Shown: positions 7,471-16,948, counted from the first letter of the stretch. The stretch is 23,812 nt of DNA from Victivallaceae bacterium (GCA_028717165.1 JAQUOK010000007.1:1-23812); one strand, 5' to 3'. The notes: generated from the sequence alone by a model not told the origin. Numbers and translations are program-made.

Positions 7471-8964
7471 TTATCCTTTTATGGTTTTGCGCAACAAGTT
7501 CTTGGTGAAATAATTCCAGAAAAATCTAAATAACCCAACCGGATCCTTTATCGCCATCAGCAGATACTTCCAGGGATTTCTAATCGCTCTTTGAATAGAA
7601 AGATATCTATAGATATTTCCCATCAACGCTATTATATCATCATGAGTAAAATCCGGAGTTTCAATAATTGCACTTCGAATATAAAGGTTCTCAAAATCAT
7701 ATTCTCCCTTCAGAAAACCGTTTTCCTGGCATATCCTTAACAATTCACTCCCGGGATATGGCGTTGCGATAGAAATATGGACATCTAAAGCGCCGCATTT
7801 CGCGGCGAATTTAATAGACTGGAACATTTCAGCAAGAGTCTCGCCGGGCATACCGATTACCAGAAAGAAATTATAATCCAGTTTGATTTTTTTACAATAT
7901 TTGACCAGTCGTTTAACGTGTTCGAGATTGACCGGTTTTTTGATTATTTTTCTAAGGACCCTTTCTGAGCCACTTTCAACGGGAAAATTTATTCTCACAC
8001 ATCCCGATTGTTTCATCAGGTCAATAGTATGCTCATCAATGGGCCAGATACTGATTCCATTAGGTGTATCCCAAATAAAATTTAGGTTTTCGTCAATCAT
8101 TTTATGAAAAATTTCTTCAGCCCGTTTTTTGTTGGCTGTCAGATTATCGTCTTCAAACATGATTTCCTCAATGCCGTACTGTTCCTTTAAGAGCTTCATT
8201 TCCTCAATAACTTTATCTGCCGATCTCATCCGGTAACAGCGCCCCCACACTTCCTTGGCGGTACAAAACGAACAAGAAGCAGTACACCCCCTGGAAGTAA
8301 TTATCGGGCAATAACGGGCCTTATGGCGTTCTCCATGAGACGCAACCAAACCGAAATATCTTTGAAGATGCATTAAATGATACGCGGGGAAAGGAATTGC
8401 ATCAAGATCTTCAATCCAGCGTTTTTTGGGATTGATTATGCACTTGCCGTCTTTTTTGTAACCGATCCCATCCAGACAATTAATATCATTGCCATTTTCC
8501 AGCGCTTCTATAAGTTCAGAGAATGTATACTCCCCTTCTCCTAAAATCAAATAATCACAGTTGGGAGACTGGAGCACTGCATCCGGGACTACTGTGGCAT
8601 GCCCCCCCCCACAAACGGTAATAATATTATGGTCTATTTCCTTTATCAGGGCTAGCATTTCTAAATAAATGGAATGCTGGCGGCTGAATTGGCAGGACAA
8701 ACCGACCACCTCAGGAGCGAATGCTGAAATAGCTTTCTTTATTTCGTCATTAGTCGAACCTACACGACAAATATTATCATCCACATCAACCTCTGTATCC
8801 CACCCTTCCAACAGGAAGTCACAGATCATAACTTCCTTGCCGATTTTTTCCAGACACGCAGCGATGTACCCCAGTCCCAATTGAGGGATGGGGTTAATAT
8901 CACGGGATGCTTTCCCTGACAAAGCGGGAGAGTTCATTAATAGTACTTTAGTAATTTTTTTCAC
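7471..8964 (-). CDS. B12-binding domain radical SAM protein
   Basis: The 497-residue protein has an N-terminal cobalamin-binding-like Rossmann domain (about 1-150, with CGGGHAT and LILGEGEYTF) followed by a radical SAM domain. The cluster motif is CTASCSFC, with C227, C231 and C234. The downstream VESGSERVLRKI and VIGMPGET are typical of the BchE/HpnP-like class. Such enzymes often methylate or rearrange unactivated carbon or phosphorus centres. I see no clear DxHxxG cobalamin ligand motif, so binding may be base-off without histidine. It starts at GTG 8964, overlapping the stop of the preceding gene as GTGA, which suggests translational coupling. In this cluster it probably modifies a sugar or its precursor; that is inference. 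Confidence 0.8.
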   Translation of the reverse strand: MKKITKVLLMNSPALSGKASRDINPIPQLGLGYIAACLEKIGKEVMICDFLLEGWDTEVDVDDNICRVGSTNDEIKKAISAFAPEVVGLSCQFSRQHSIYLEMLALIKEIDHNIITVCGGGHATVVPDAVLQSPNCDYLILGEGEYTFSELIEALENGNDINCLDGIGYKKDGKCIINPKKRWIEDLDAIPFPAYHLMHLQRYFGLVASHGERHKARYCPIITSRGCTASCSFCTAKEVWGRCYRMRSADKVIEEMKLLKEQYGIEEIMFEDDNLTANKKRAEEIFHKMIDENLNFIWDTPNGISIWPIDEHTIDLMKQSGCVRINFPVESGSERVLRKIIKKPVNLEHVKRLVKYCKKIKLDYNFFLVIGMPGETLAEMFQSIKFAAKCGALDVHISIATPYPGSELLRICQENGFLKGEYDFENLYIRSAIIETPDFTHDDIIALMGNIYRYLSIQRAIRNPWKYLLMAIKDPVGLFRFFWNYFTKNLLRKTIKG

Positions 8965-10949
8965 AATTTACGAAACTCCATTTTTAGAATCATTTCAACA
9001 GCCTCCTTCCCATAGAGAGGGAAAGCTTCTTTATTTCTATATCGGCGATAGTTGATTATTTGATGTTCCAAACACCCGAATAAGTGAAATTGAGAAACAA
9101 TATTAATCGGAATTCGGGACTTTTCGGAAAATGTGTTTATCCCGCATTCGATGACTTCCATCCAGTCCGGCTGGAATCCGGTCGTCGTTTTTTTTAACTT
9201 ATGGAAAAGAATAAAATTGTTCAGCAGAAGATTAGATAAATCCAAAAACGGTGTCCCGGATTTATTCAACTCTTCAAAGTCCAGTATTACATCGGCACAC
9301 GGCCAGCCTAAAATATTGGTTGTATCAAAATCACCATGCTGCACAGTCAATGGAAGCTTGAAGTTTAATTCATCGTCAGAAAGTCTCGAATATAAACAAT
9401 TAAACAGCTCTGAAAACCTCTCCTTAATTCCAAGCTCACCGGCCTTTTCCTTAAATTGCCGGATAATATCTGTAACCGGCAAATGATCCACGGTCAGGCT
9501 TTTTTGAAAGTCTACCAGAAAGCCAATTGCATTGCTGTTAAATTTGATTAACTCCTTTTTTAAATGGGGTGAAGTTATGCCGAAGCGTCTCAGCCTGTTT
9601 TCGGGAGATATGTTTTTAGGTATGAATTTTGTCACCAGAAGCCTATAGCCGTCTGCTTCCCCGTCATAACATACTTCAATAAGTCGCGCCCGCAGTTCCG
9701 GAGGCAACTTAGAATAGATGTAATTAAAATTTCCTGACTCATCTGCGATATTGCAGTAGCCCCGCCTGCTGTATCTTGCGGCTTTTACATAATAAATTAT
9801 GCGTCCTGTAGCTTTATCAATAATCATAATCCGCACCGGGGTGCCGTTTTCATATCTTACATTGTTAATTGCGGCAAAATAATTGGCGGCAGAATCAATA
9901 ACACCCTGTTTTTCTAATATCTGCAGTATTCTGGCTGGTGCAATTGATGACTCTGAACATAAAACTGCCAGACTGTCGCAATATTTATAAGAGGAGGGAA
10001 TCAATTTACCGAAGATTCTCCGTTTGATCGATTCATAGAAAAGCGGTATTCGCCGTTCTCCGAACCGGCGATAATAAGCAAAAGGCGCCTGTTTAACAAT
10101 TTTCCGGTAATCATGGGATAATGCGTACATTGAAAATTTCAGGAATCCGGCTTCTTTTAATAATTCTATAAGTTGTGATGGAGAATAAATATACGTGCGA
10201 TAGTCAATACCCTTTTTTATTTTAGTAAGAGCATCTGCAATTAGTCTGGGCAGAATGGTTACCCATGGTATATTGATGTGGGGATCCGGGTAACCGAAAA
10301 AGTGTTTCAGAGCTATTCTGTTTTCAATGGCTATATACAATACGCCGTCCGGCTTTAATACCCGCCGCAGTTCTTTGAGAACCATCTGTTGAATATCTCT
10401 GGGGGATTTTGTCCGCGGCCTGGCGCCGGAAAATTTTTTTTCCCACATATCGACAACGATCACATCTTCATCCATTCCGACCCATTCAAGAACCCCATTC
10501 AGGATTATACAGTCAAAATATCCATCCACAAATGGAAGGTTCTGTAATGAACAATTGAGTAATTTGATGTTGTTGATATTCTCTTTTCTGGCTCTTAAAG
10601 ATAGAAGTTCCAATGTCTCCAGAGTTTGATCCAAAGCATATATTTCACGGCAGTGACATGCGATTGGAATAGTTAAACCGCCCCACATCGATCCGGCATC
10701 CAGAACTACAGATTCCTGGTCGATGGGCAGTAACAGGCCGGCATCCGCGCGATAATCACAGTAAAAATGATCTTTATATCCAGCCAGATATTTCATGACG
10801 GTTTCATCAAAATCACCGCCCTGGTCAATTTCATCGATAAGTATCCGCATTGTTTCAGGAGAAACATTACACCAGTATTTGGTGTCTTTCTCGAATACGT
10901 CAATATTTTTAACTTTTCTTAAAGGTGAAACTTTATATGCTTTATCCAT
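8961..10949 (-). CDS. Methyltransferase-kinase fusion, possible WbdD-like chain terminator
   Basis: This 662-residue two-domain protein has an N-terminal class I SAM methyltransferase at about 65-300: VLDAGSMWGGLT, then ALDQT, LPFVDGYFD and LRRVLKPDGVLYI. The C-terminal part, from about residue 370, is kinase-like of the aminoglycoside phosphotransferase type. It carries HGDFDTTN (Brenner motif HxDxxxxN) followed by a DFE triad. Methyltransferase followed by kinase is the domain order of WbdD, which caps the growing O-antigen end with a methyl-phosphate in E. coli O9a. That enzyme acts with Wzm/Wzt export and a Wzt cargo domain, all of which are present here. I found no coiled-coil tail like that of WbdD. 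The function is therefore a supported guess. A GAGGA ribosome site precedes ATG 10949. Confidence 0.72.
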   Translation of the reverse strand: MDKAYKVSPLRKVKNIDVFEKDTKYWCNVSPETMRILIDEIDQGGDFDETVMKYLAGYKDHFYCDYRADAGLLLPIDQESVVLDAGSMWGGLTIPIACHCREIYALDQTLETLELLSLRARKENINNIKLLNCSLQNLPFVDGYFDCIILNGVLEWVGMDEDVIVVDMWEKKFSGARPRTKSPRDIQQMVLKELRRVLKPDGVLYIAIENRIALKHFFGYPDPHINIPWVTILPRLIADALTKIKKGIDYRTYIYSPSQLIELLKEAGFLKFSMYALSHDYRKIVKQAPFAYYRRFGERRIPLFYESIKRRIFGKLIPSSYKYCDSLAVLCSESSIAPARILQILEKQGVIDSAANYFAAINNVRYENGTPVRIMIIDKATGRIIYYVKAARYSRRGYCNIADESGNFNYIYSKLPPELRARLIEVCYDGEADGYRLLVTKFIPKNISPENRLRRFGITSPHLKKELIKFNSNAIGFLVDFQKSLTVDHLPVTDIIRQFKEKAGELGIKERFSELFNCLYSRLSDDELNFKLPLTVQHGDFDTTNILGWPCADVILDFEELNKSGTPFLDLSNLLLNNFILFHKLKKTTTGFQPDWMEVIECGINTFSEKSRIPINIVSQFHLFGCLEHQIINYRRYRNKEAFPLYGKEAVEMILKMEFRKL

Positions 10950-10961
10950 TTTTGTTGTTCC

Positions 10962-12674
10962 TCATTTTGGTAAATTTTTTACTAATGTAATCCAGTTCTT
11001 GATATAATTACGGTCTACCCGGGCGTATTTTAGACAGAACTGCCGTCTCGCCTTCTGGACGTTGCCGCTTAACCACCAGTTATCGATTTCATCATAATGG
11101 CGGTTGACATGGGCCGCGGCCGCGGCTGGCGTTCGGTGATATATGCCCGCCGCTTCTAGTTTCTCCAAATCCCGTTGCGCCTCATCGGTAAAAACGAATT
11201 GTTCCGGGTCCCAAAACCATACGCTCGGAACATTCATGCTCATCACTTCCAGAACCCCGGTCGAACTATGATCAATAATACATAAGCGCGAGCTGGCAAT
11301 TTTTTTCAGGAGTTCATTTGCACCGGAATAAATAAGCTGCCTCTCCGGCATCAGCTTTTTTATCAGATCTATATCGCCGTCACCATAGTCATGATGCAAA
11401 TATGGTCTGAACAGCAGGGCTGCAGAAATCCGCTTATAAAGCATTTGGATGAATTTTTCCCGGGCAGCGAAAAATTGAATCCTGAAACGGGGTTCGAAAA
11501 ACTGCTGCAGGCGATAGTAATACATTGGACACGAATTGCTGAGGTAAACAAGCTGCCCCTCGTCACATGAACGTTCGGGCAGCCTACTTAACATCGGGGA
11601 CGGCAGAGGAATCGACTTTTTCTCATATCCCCATGTAATCAGGCCATCACTCAAATCGCGTTCAATGAATTCCTGCGGCAGACATTTCAACTGGTTGTAC
11701 GCTCCCCCGTGCTGTACCGAATACCATTTGCCGCCGTTTTCTATAATCCTGGCGATCGCCGCCGCTTTTTCAAACCCCAGCCAGATATCATTGCCGATCA
11801 AGTATTTTTTACGAAAATATCTTTTTTGCCGGGGTATGCCGGAAAACCATATTGACGGCATATTTTTGCTGATCATTTCAGCCAAAATGGTTTCATACTC
11901 ATTCTCAGGATGAATATTTAGCGGAAGATTATCGGCTGACGTCATTTTGGGTAGAATCTCACTCCAGTCTTTAAACCATGACCTGAAAAAACGGATTCTG
12001 CCTGCTCTCAGACGAGAATTATCCCTAGTGCCTAAACCGTAAATATTCCCCCATGCCACATCAGTGGGGAAAAGCAGGCGGGATAGCTTCTCACGCCAAT
12101 TCACACAGTTGCTATTATGAATGGGATATTTCCAGGCCAGTTTCACATTTTTACTGACTGGTTTGATGAACCGGAAATTACCGCATTGAATAAGCTGGGA
12201 AAGCAGGCATAGATTGTAATCATGTAAATGCGCATTCTTCATAATTATCCCGTAATCATCATTGCTCAGTTGAAACGGATCAACCGGCAGCGTAACCTGG
12301 AATTCTTCGCCGCTTTCGGCCACTTTTAATAAAGTTAAATAATGAACGTAGGTTTGTTCTATGAAATGCAGCAGCCAACGGGTGGTAATTATATTCCAAT
12401 AACGGTTGCTGAATCTGGTTTCATAAACCTCGTTCAGCCGTTGCGCGAGCAGCGCCCTGATTCTTATAACCAGTTTGTTCGTATACTCATATGCCGCGAC
12501 AAAATCGTTTCTGCTGCTGAAGGGCGCCGCAATGATTTCAAACTTACGCGCCGCTTCCGCCAGTGTATATTTAGGATTAAACGCAAAACATCCTATGCTT
12601 AAGTACAAAGCATTCGCCTCGTTTTCAGTTGCCGGCCAGCAGTCCTCCTTGCCTGTAAGCACCAGTTCGCGCAT
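10962..12674 (-). CDS. LIC12162-family transferase
   Basis: This 570-residue protein resembles the putative transferases named after Leptospira LIC12162, which occur in surface-polysaccharide loci. Recognisable stretches are the N-terminal LVLTGKEDCWP, NRYWNIITTRWLLHF, DYNLCLLSQLI, the central YSVQHGGAYNQL with LITWGYEKK, and a C-terminal CIIDHSSTGVLEVMS similar to glycosyl- or glycerophosphotransferase donor sites. The reaction is not known for the family. The gene overlaps the previous stop by one base (TAATG). Its base composition looks richer in GC than the glycosyltransferase genes to the left, as do the next genes upstream in the operon. A role in transferring or activating a sugar is inferred from context. 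Confidence 0.7.
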   Translation of the reverse strand: MRELVLTGKEDCWPATENEANALYLSIGCFAFNPKYTLAEAARKFEIIAAPFSSRNDFVAAYEYTNKLVIRIRALLAQRLNEVYETRFSNRYWNIITTRWLLHFIEQTYVHYLTLLKVAESGEEFQVTLPVDPFQLSNDDYGIIMKNAHLHDYNLCLLSQLIQCGNFRFIKPVSKNVKLAWKYPIHNSNCVNWREKLSRLLFPTDVAWGNIYGLGTRDNSRLRAGRIRFFRSWFKDWSEILPKMTSADNLPLNIHPENEYETILAEMISKNMPSIWFSGIPRQKRYFRKKYLIGNDIWLGFEKAAAIARIIENGGKWYSVQHGGAYNQLKCLPQEFIERDLSDGLITWGYEKKSIPLPSPMLSRLPERSCDEGQLVYLSNSCPMYYYRLQQFFEPRFRIQFFAAREKFIQMLYKRISAALLFRPYLHHDYGDGDIDLIKKLMPERQLIYSGANELLKKIASSRLCIIDHSSTGVLEVMSMNVPSVWFWDPEQFVFTDEAQRDLEKLEAAGIYHRTPAAAAAHVNRHYDEIDNWWLSGNVQKARRQFCLKYARVDRNYIKNWITLVKNLPK

Positions 12675-13507
12675 TATTTTTCCAAGTCCTTCCGGTTTAG
12701 ATTCTTATTTCCCGGTCCCGTGGGTACTCCCCAGAAATCACAATAGGCGCATAAAGGCACATCCTTCCGCCGTCCCTGTTTATGCGCTTCCAGCCATTGC
12801 CGCCGCCGCGAGCCGTTCCAGATATCCACCAGCGGTGTGGTTGCCGCGTTGCCGATAACGCCGAGACGTTTCGGATCAAAACGAACACAAATAGAAACTT
12901 CTCCATCTTTATTGATCGCCATATGATTCAGAAAATCAAGGCATATCCCGAGTTCCGGTACAGTTGGGGACATGGTGTAATTATAGCTTCCCATTTTGGC
13001 GTGAAGAAGACGCCGTGCAACCGTCAGGCCGAGTTCTTCGTACCGGGTCGAATCAACCTTACCGTTAAGCCTGGCGACGACAAAAGGTCTTCTATCTTTT
13101 TTTCGGGAGAGAAACTGTTTTAATATTTCGTATTGTCCTTCCGCCTCCGGGTCGTTTTCAATAACAGATACTGCCATGGTATCAAGATTACCGATAATAT
13201 CATCGGCCCTTTCCAGCAATAATTTGCCGTTGGTGTCAAACTGTGTTATCTGCCGGCTGAAAAGCGCAATTGCCTCCTTCAGCCGTGGATAAAGCGTCGG
13301 CTCTCCATTATTATGCAACTGCACCACGATATCCGGCGGCAGTTGTGCGGCTATTTTTTCGAGAAGCGAAAAATCCATGTCACCGTATTTAATAACCAGT
13401 TCTGGATAATCGCGTTCAACTTTCCGCCGGCCGCACATCCAGCAGTTTTTATTGCAGCGGCTTGTCAGTTCGACATTCACACATGAAAGGCCATTAAAGC
13501 TGTACAT
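12674..13507 (-). CDS. Radical SAM/SPASM-like protein
   Basis: This 277-residue radical SAM enzyme begins with VNVELTSRCNKNCWMC, which supplies the 4Fe-4S cysteines C18, C22 and C25. The C-terminal part has the SPASM-like pattern SICVRFDP, then GNAATTPLVDIWNG and a final LCAYCDFWG. Related proteins in polysaccharide clusters may dehydrogenate or epimerise sugars, but the substrate is unknown. I place the start at ATG 13507 because GGGAGG lies about 8 bp upstream; the open frame extends 11 codons further without a comparable site. This start lies within the last codons of the preceding methyltransferase, so the two are coupled. Confidence 0.8.
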   Translation of the reverse strand: MYSFNGLSCVNVELTSRCNKNCWMCGRRKVERDYPELVIKYGDMDFSLLEKIAAQLPPDIVVQLHNNGEPTLYPRLKEAIALFSRQITQFDTNGKLLLERADDIIGNLDTMAVSVIENDPEAEGQYEILKQFLSRKKDRRPFVVARLNGKVDSTRYEELGLTVARRLLHAKMGSYNYTMSPTVPELGICLDFLNHMAINKDGEVSICVRFDPKRLGVIGNAATTPLVDIWNGSRRRQWLEAHKQGRRKDVPLCAYCDFWGVPTGPGNKNLNRKDLEK

Positions 13508-14465
13508 ATTTTTTCCTCCCTTGATATAACAGACAGTCACCCAGCATATGCTTATTGATCAACTGCTCATATTGTTCGGATACACTGCTGTAGAAATCAT
13601 TGATCGCCCGCCCGGCGTCGGTATCGGTTCTGGCTGGGGCCGGATCATAAAGTGCGATTTCCGCACTTTTCTGAGGCATTGAATTCTGGGCCCAATGGAC
13701 ATGATTGAAAAACCGGTACATGAGAAAACTGGACACTCTCCCTTCAAAACCCGCCAGCGAAGCGAGCTTTTCCAATGATGCTGGGGTAAAATAGTGGATA
13801 TGCCCCTTATGATAGAAGAAGCGCTCATACGACGTATCAATATAATGCGACAGCAGCACATCATGGAGATTAGGCACTTCCAGATGAATTACGCCGTTGT
13901 AATTCAGCAGCGCGGCGCATTTTTTCAGGAACGCCAACGGTGAAACCGTATGTTCCAAAACTTCAATTGCCACGACAATATCAAAATAGTTCTCTGGAAG
14001 ATCAGCGTTTTCAAATGAATCGTTTATGATCTCAGCCTTATTGCAGTTGCGTCTGACAAAGCTGCAATCTTCTTCCGATGGCTCCACCGCCCGGATTTCC
14101 GCAGGATTCAGAGCAGCAACCAAATTGAGTATCCCCCCGAATGAACAGCCGACCTCAAGATATCTGGTGGCCGGGGAAATTAATTCCGAAAAGGTATTGA
14201 ACTGTCGCTCATTAAGAGCTTTCGATATTCTGAGATTGTCGACATTATCCGTTTTGCTTCCCAGGATCGAGCTGTGCTCATTCCGGTATTGCTCAAGGTA
14301 ATACTCACTTTCCGTCCAGTACTGCCGGTCGAGAACACCATGCCCGGTTATTCTGTCAACCCATAACAACGCATTCCGGCCATCACGCAGAGTAACAGTT
14401 TTTTCCTCAAAATCTTTGGGGGAGCAGAACTCTAAACCTACTTCGCGTAAAAAAGATTGCTTCAC
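13494..14465 (-). CDS. SAM-dependent methyltransferase
   Basis: This 323-residue class I methyltransferase has an N-terminal segment of about 100 residues before the SAM fold. Motif I is LEVGCSFGG at 103-111, the acidic ribose-binding residue is in AVEPS, and motif IV is IEVLEH at 167-172, where EVLEH is typical of the Methyltransf_23 type. A GALLN/VIHLEVPN strand and HIHYFTPASLEKL complete the fold. This subfamily is frequent in O-antigen loci and methylates a sugar hydroxyl or amino group. It starts at GTG 14465 with GGAGG about 5 nt upstream. The start overlaps the VOC gene stop as GTGA. Confidence 0.82.
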   Translation of the reverse strand: MKQSFLREVGLEFCSPKDFEEKTVTLRDGRNALLWVDRITGHGVLDRQYWTESEYYLEQYRNEHSSILGSKTDNVDNLRISKALNERQFNTFSELISPATRYLEVGCSFGGILNLVAALNPAEIRAVEPSEEDCSFVRRNCNKAEIINDSFENADLPENYFDIVVAIEVLEHTVSPLAFLKKCAALLNYNGVIHLEVPNLHDVLLSHYIDTSYERFFYHKGHIHYFTPASLEKLASLAGFEGRVSSFLMYRFFNHVHWAQNSMPQKSAEIALYDPAPARTDTDAGRAINDFYSSVSEQYEQLINKHMLGDCLLYQGRKKYVQL

Positions 14466-14902
14466 AAGACCTCCACAAATTCGATATATTGATTTTCCGG
14501 ACCATGGCAGAATGCAACTTTGACTTTGCCGTCCGGCGAAATGCAGGGACGGGAAATGAAAGAGTAACCTTCATGGTTCAGCAGGGAATAAATCCGTTCG
14601 ATATCCTGCACTTCCAGCGCGATATGCCGCGGGCCGTAATCAAACAGTACTGATTCCGGTATCTCATCCTGCCGGCGAGAACCGAAATCCAGCAGTTCAA
14701 TCAAGGCCGCATCAGGAGAAACGCCCATTTTTACCGTTCTTACCTCGATATTGCTTCCTCCGATAATCGTATTGATGAAATCTCCCGTTTCCAAATTATC
14801 CGCAAAGACCTCAAAACCGAGAAGATCACGGTAAAAATGAAGCGCCTTTCCCAAGTCCCGAACAACGAGGCCGAAATGTCTGATTTTAATTAGGTTTCTC
14901 AT
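14462..14902 (-). CDS. VOC (glyoxalase/dioxygenase superfamily) protein
   Basis: The small 146-residue protein carries two beta-alpha-beta-beta-beta VOC modules. The first opens with HFGLVVRDLGKALHFYRDLLGFEV, the second with RHIALEVQDIERIY, and the protein ends with ENQYIEFVEVL. The first His, the second His and the terminal Glu are at metal-ligand positions, so it probably binds a divalent metal and acts on a keto or enediol-type intermediate, as epimerases and glyoxalases do. ATG 14902 has a GGA-containing site about 9 nt upstream. GTG 14908, overlapping the preceding stop as GTGA, is an equally possible start. Its place between an aminotransferase and a methyltransferase suggests a sugar-modifying step, but none can be named. 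Confidence 0.75.
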   Translation of the reverse strand: MRNLIKIRHFGLVVRDLGKALHFYRDLLGFEVFADNLETGDFINTIIGGSNIEVRTVKMGVSPDAALIELLDFGSRRQDEIPESVLFDYGPRHIALEVQDIERIYSLLNHEGYSFISRPCISPDGKVKVAFCHGPENQYIEFVEVL

Positions 14903-14904
14903 AT

Positions 14905-16170
14905 TCACTTTCCTTCGGCTTCAGTTGCCGCCTCACTGATAACGGTTATAGCCTCAACCAGCGCCGCTTCAGGAATGGTAAGCGGTGGGGCGAGTTTTAT
15001 TGAATTACGGTGAGTCCAAACCGGTAAAACGCCACGCCTGACTGCACTGAAAACAATTTTATCTGCCATTTCCTTGTCACGGGTGATTATCCCTGCAATC
15101 ATTCCCCGTACATTAATATGGGTAATGGCGCTATGCCGTTTTAACTTAATGGTTTCACGTTCAAATGTGGTACATGTTCCAGCCAGACGGTCCAGGAAGG
15201 TCCGGTCAGATAAGAATTCGAGATTTGCCAATGCCGCTGCGCACGAAAGAGGATTGGCTGAGTGGGTGCCGTGCAAATCGGCATAAGGATCGATTTCCGA
15301 AAGCCCGGAGTCGCACAATACTGCGGATATCGGCAATGACGACGCCATTCCTTTGCCGAGGCAGAGAATATCAGGATGAAAATCAATTCCGTAAGATTGG
15401 TAGCCGTAAAGAGTACCAAGGCGATAGAAACCGCCCTGCAGGTCATCAAAACAAATCAGGGAGCCGGCTTTCCGTGCAAATTTTACCAGCGTGTCCAGAT
15501 AGTTACGCGGATAAAACCAGGCTCCCCAGCCCTGAAAAGTTTCCAGAACGAAAGCGGCAATCTCATCCGGGTGAGGCAGGTCGGCTTCAGGGAATGAAGC
15601 GTTTCCGTCGTACGGGAAATCCAGAAAGATCACATTCTTATCCTCGATTCCCGCCCAGGCAGCCTTGTGTTTTCCACCGCCGATCAGGTCATTGCTCAGG
15701 CCACGGCCATGATAACTTCCAGAGAAAGAGATGATATACTTCCGGCGGTACTTGGCTCCCCACTGTTTTATTAATTTATATGCCGCATCGACTGCTTCCG
15801 AACCGGAATTTAAAATGACCGCTTTGGAGAAGCATTTCGGCGAAAGTCCCAGCAATTTGCCAAGGAAGCGGTTCCGGATGGTTGTCGGATAGTTATAGCT
15901 GAACAAAAGATCATTATCAAGCTGCTTTTTGATGGCGGCTTTTATCGCCGGATTGGCATGTCCAGCATTGGTGACAAAGATACCTGAGGTCATATCAATC
16001 CACTGATTTCCCTGATCATCAGAGACTGTGGAATCTTTTGCCTTAGCCCATGTTATCGGCAATTGACGGAGAACCGCTTCGGGTTCCTTGACCAGTAGAT
16101 TTTCTAACAAACTGGTCGGTTGTAATTCAAAATCAGACTTGATTTTACGATATTTTGTTGATATATTCAT
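14905..16170 (-). CDS. Class III aminotransferase, glutamate-1-semialdehyde aminomutase-like
   Basis: This 421-residue PLP enzyme is of aminotransferase class III. The expected residues are in place: NSGSEAVDAAYKL (phosphate-binding cup), SYHGRGLSN, FDDLQGGFYRLG with the cofactor aspartate at about 242, and the Schiff-base lysine K273 in CLGKGMASSLP. GTHSANPLSCAAAL near residue 312 is also typical. This class transfers amino groups between aldehydes or ketones and amino acids. HemL-like members are found beside NeuA/NeuB genes in several nonulosonate or flagellin-glycan loci, as here, so it may supply an amino group for the nonulosonic acid or a side chain. The substrate is not predictable. 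Confidence 0.85.
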   Translation of the reverse strand: MNISTKYRKIKSDFELQPTSLLENLLVKEPEAVLRQLPITWAKAKDSTVSDDQGNQWIDMTSGIFVTNAGHANPAIKAAIKKQLDNDLLFSYNYPTTIRNRFLGKLLGLSPKCFSKAVILNSGSEAVDAAYKLIKQWGAKYRRKYIISFSGSYHGRGLSNDLIGGGKHKAAWAGIEDKNVIFLDFPYDGNASFPEADLPHPDEIAAFVLETFQGWGAWFYPRNYLDTLVKFARKAGSLICFDDLQGGFYRLGTLYGYQSYGIDFHPDILCLGKGMASSLPISAVLCDSGLSEIDPYADLHGTHSANPLSCAAALANLEFLSDRTFLDRLAGTCTTFERETIKLKRHSAITHINVRGMIAGIITRDKEMADKIVFSAVRRGVLPVWTHRNSIKLAPPLTIPEAALVEAITVISEAATEAEGK

Positions 16171-16182
16171 TCTTCTACAACC

Positions 16183-16947
16183 TTATTTATGAGATAGTTC
16201 AGATTCCAGTAATGTAAAGGCTTTTCTTTTCAATTCAAACTCAAGCAATTCAAAATCCTCCGGGGAATCAACCTCTCGGCAAAACGGCGTCAGGTACCCG
16301 AAAATATTATCACCATGAATGCTTTCCTCCGTCATTATCACCTTAGTCCGCAATACATCGACATAACCGTTCGGGATATAAACCTTGGGACACATCTGAC
16401 GCGGCATCACTGAATAATCTTCTCCGGTCAGAGACCGGAAAGGAATAAACTCTCTCCGGGAATTCATCATAAACCACTTAAACGGTGATTCTCCGGCTTC
16501 GTGGGCAGAACGTAATGAACTGTAATGCGAATGCTTACTAATATTCCGGATGGCATCATCAATCAACGCTGGATCCCGTAACGGAGTGGTCGGCCTCAAA
16601 TGAACCCAATAATGGGGAATAGTTCTTTCATGGGACTGGAACCACTCAATTGCATGAACCAGGAAATCCCGGTCCGGAGCGTTGTCCTCGGCAAATTTTG
16701 CTGGTCGAAGGAAAGGAACTTCCGCACCGTAGTCCCGGGCTATTTCCGCAATTTCTTCCGAATCGGTTGAGACAATAACCCGGTCAATCTCTTTGGCGGC
16801 TTTTGCCGCTGCGATACTGTAGGCGATCAAGGGGTGACCACCGAGAACTTTAGTATTCTTTCCAACCACGCCCTTGCTACCACATCTTGCCGGAATGATA
16901 GCGTATGCGTTACTTAAGTTACTGCTTGTATCTGTATTTGTTCCCAA
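16183..16947 (-). CDS. neuA: NeuA-like CMP-nonulosonate cytidylyltransferase
   Basis: This enzyme of about 254 residues has the N-acylneuraminate cytidylyltransferase signature. IIPARCGSKG (the family's IPARxGSKG, here with Cys), GKNTKVLGGHPLIAYSI, VIVSTDSEEIAEIA and YWVHLRPTTPLRD are all recognisable. It would join CTP to a nonulosonic acid made by NeuB next door, giving the CMP-sugar used by a glycosyltransferase. No ATG is available in frame at the front. TTG 16947 has GGAG 6 nt upstream and begins one base after the NeuB stop, so I prefer it. TTG 16965, overlapping NeuB by 17 bp, is the alternative. The gene symbol indicates family only; the sugar may not be neuraminic acid. Confidence 0.83.
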   Translation of the reverse strand: MGTNTDTSSNLSNAYAIIPARCGSKGVVGKNTKVLGGHPLIAYSIAAAKAAKEIDRVIVSTDSEEIAEIARDYGAEVPFLRPAKFAEDNAPDRDFLVHAIEWFQSHERTIPHYWVHLRPTTPLRDPALIDDAIRNISKHSHYSSLRSAHEAGESPFKWFMMNSRREFIPFRSLTGEDYSVMPRQMCPKVYIPNGYVDVLRTKVIMTEESIHGDNIFGYLTPFCREVDSPEDFELLEFELKRKAFTLLESELSHK

Positions 16948-16948
16948 T

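Noticed and set aside
15165..15734. 189-codon plus-strand frame
   Set aside because: It is antisense to the class III aminotransferase, and its translation is a low-complexity basic mix with no family motif.
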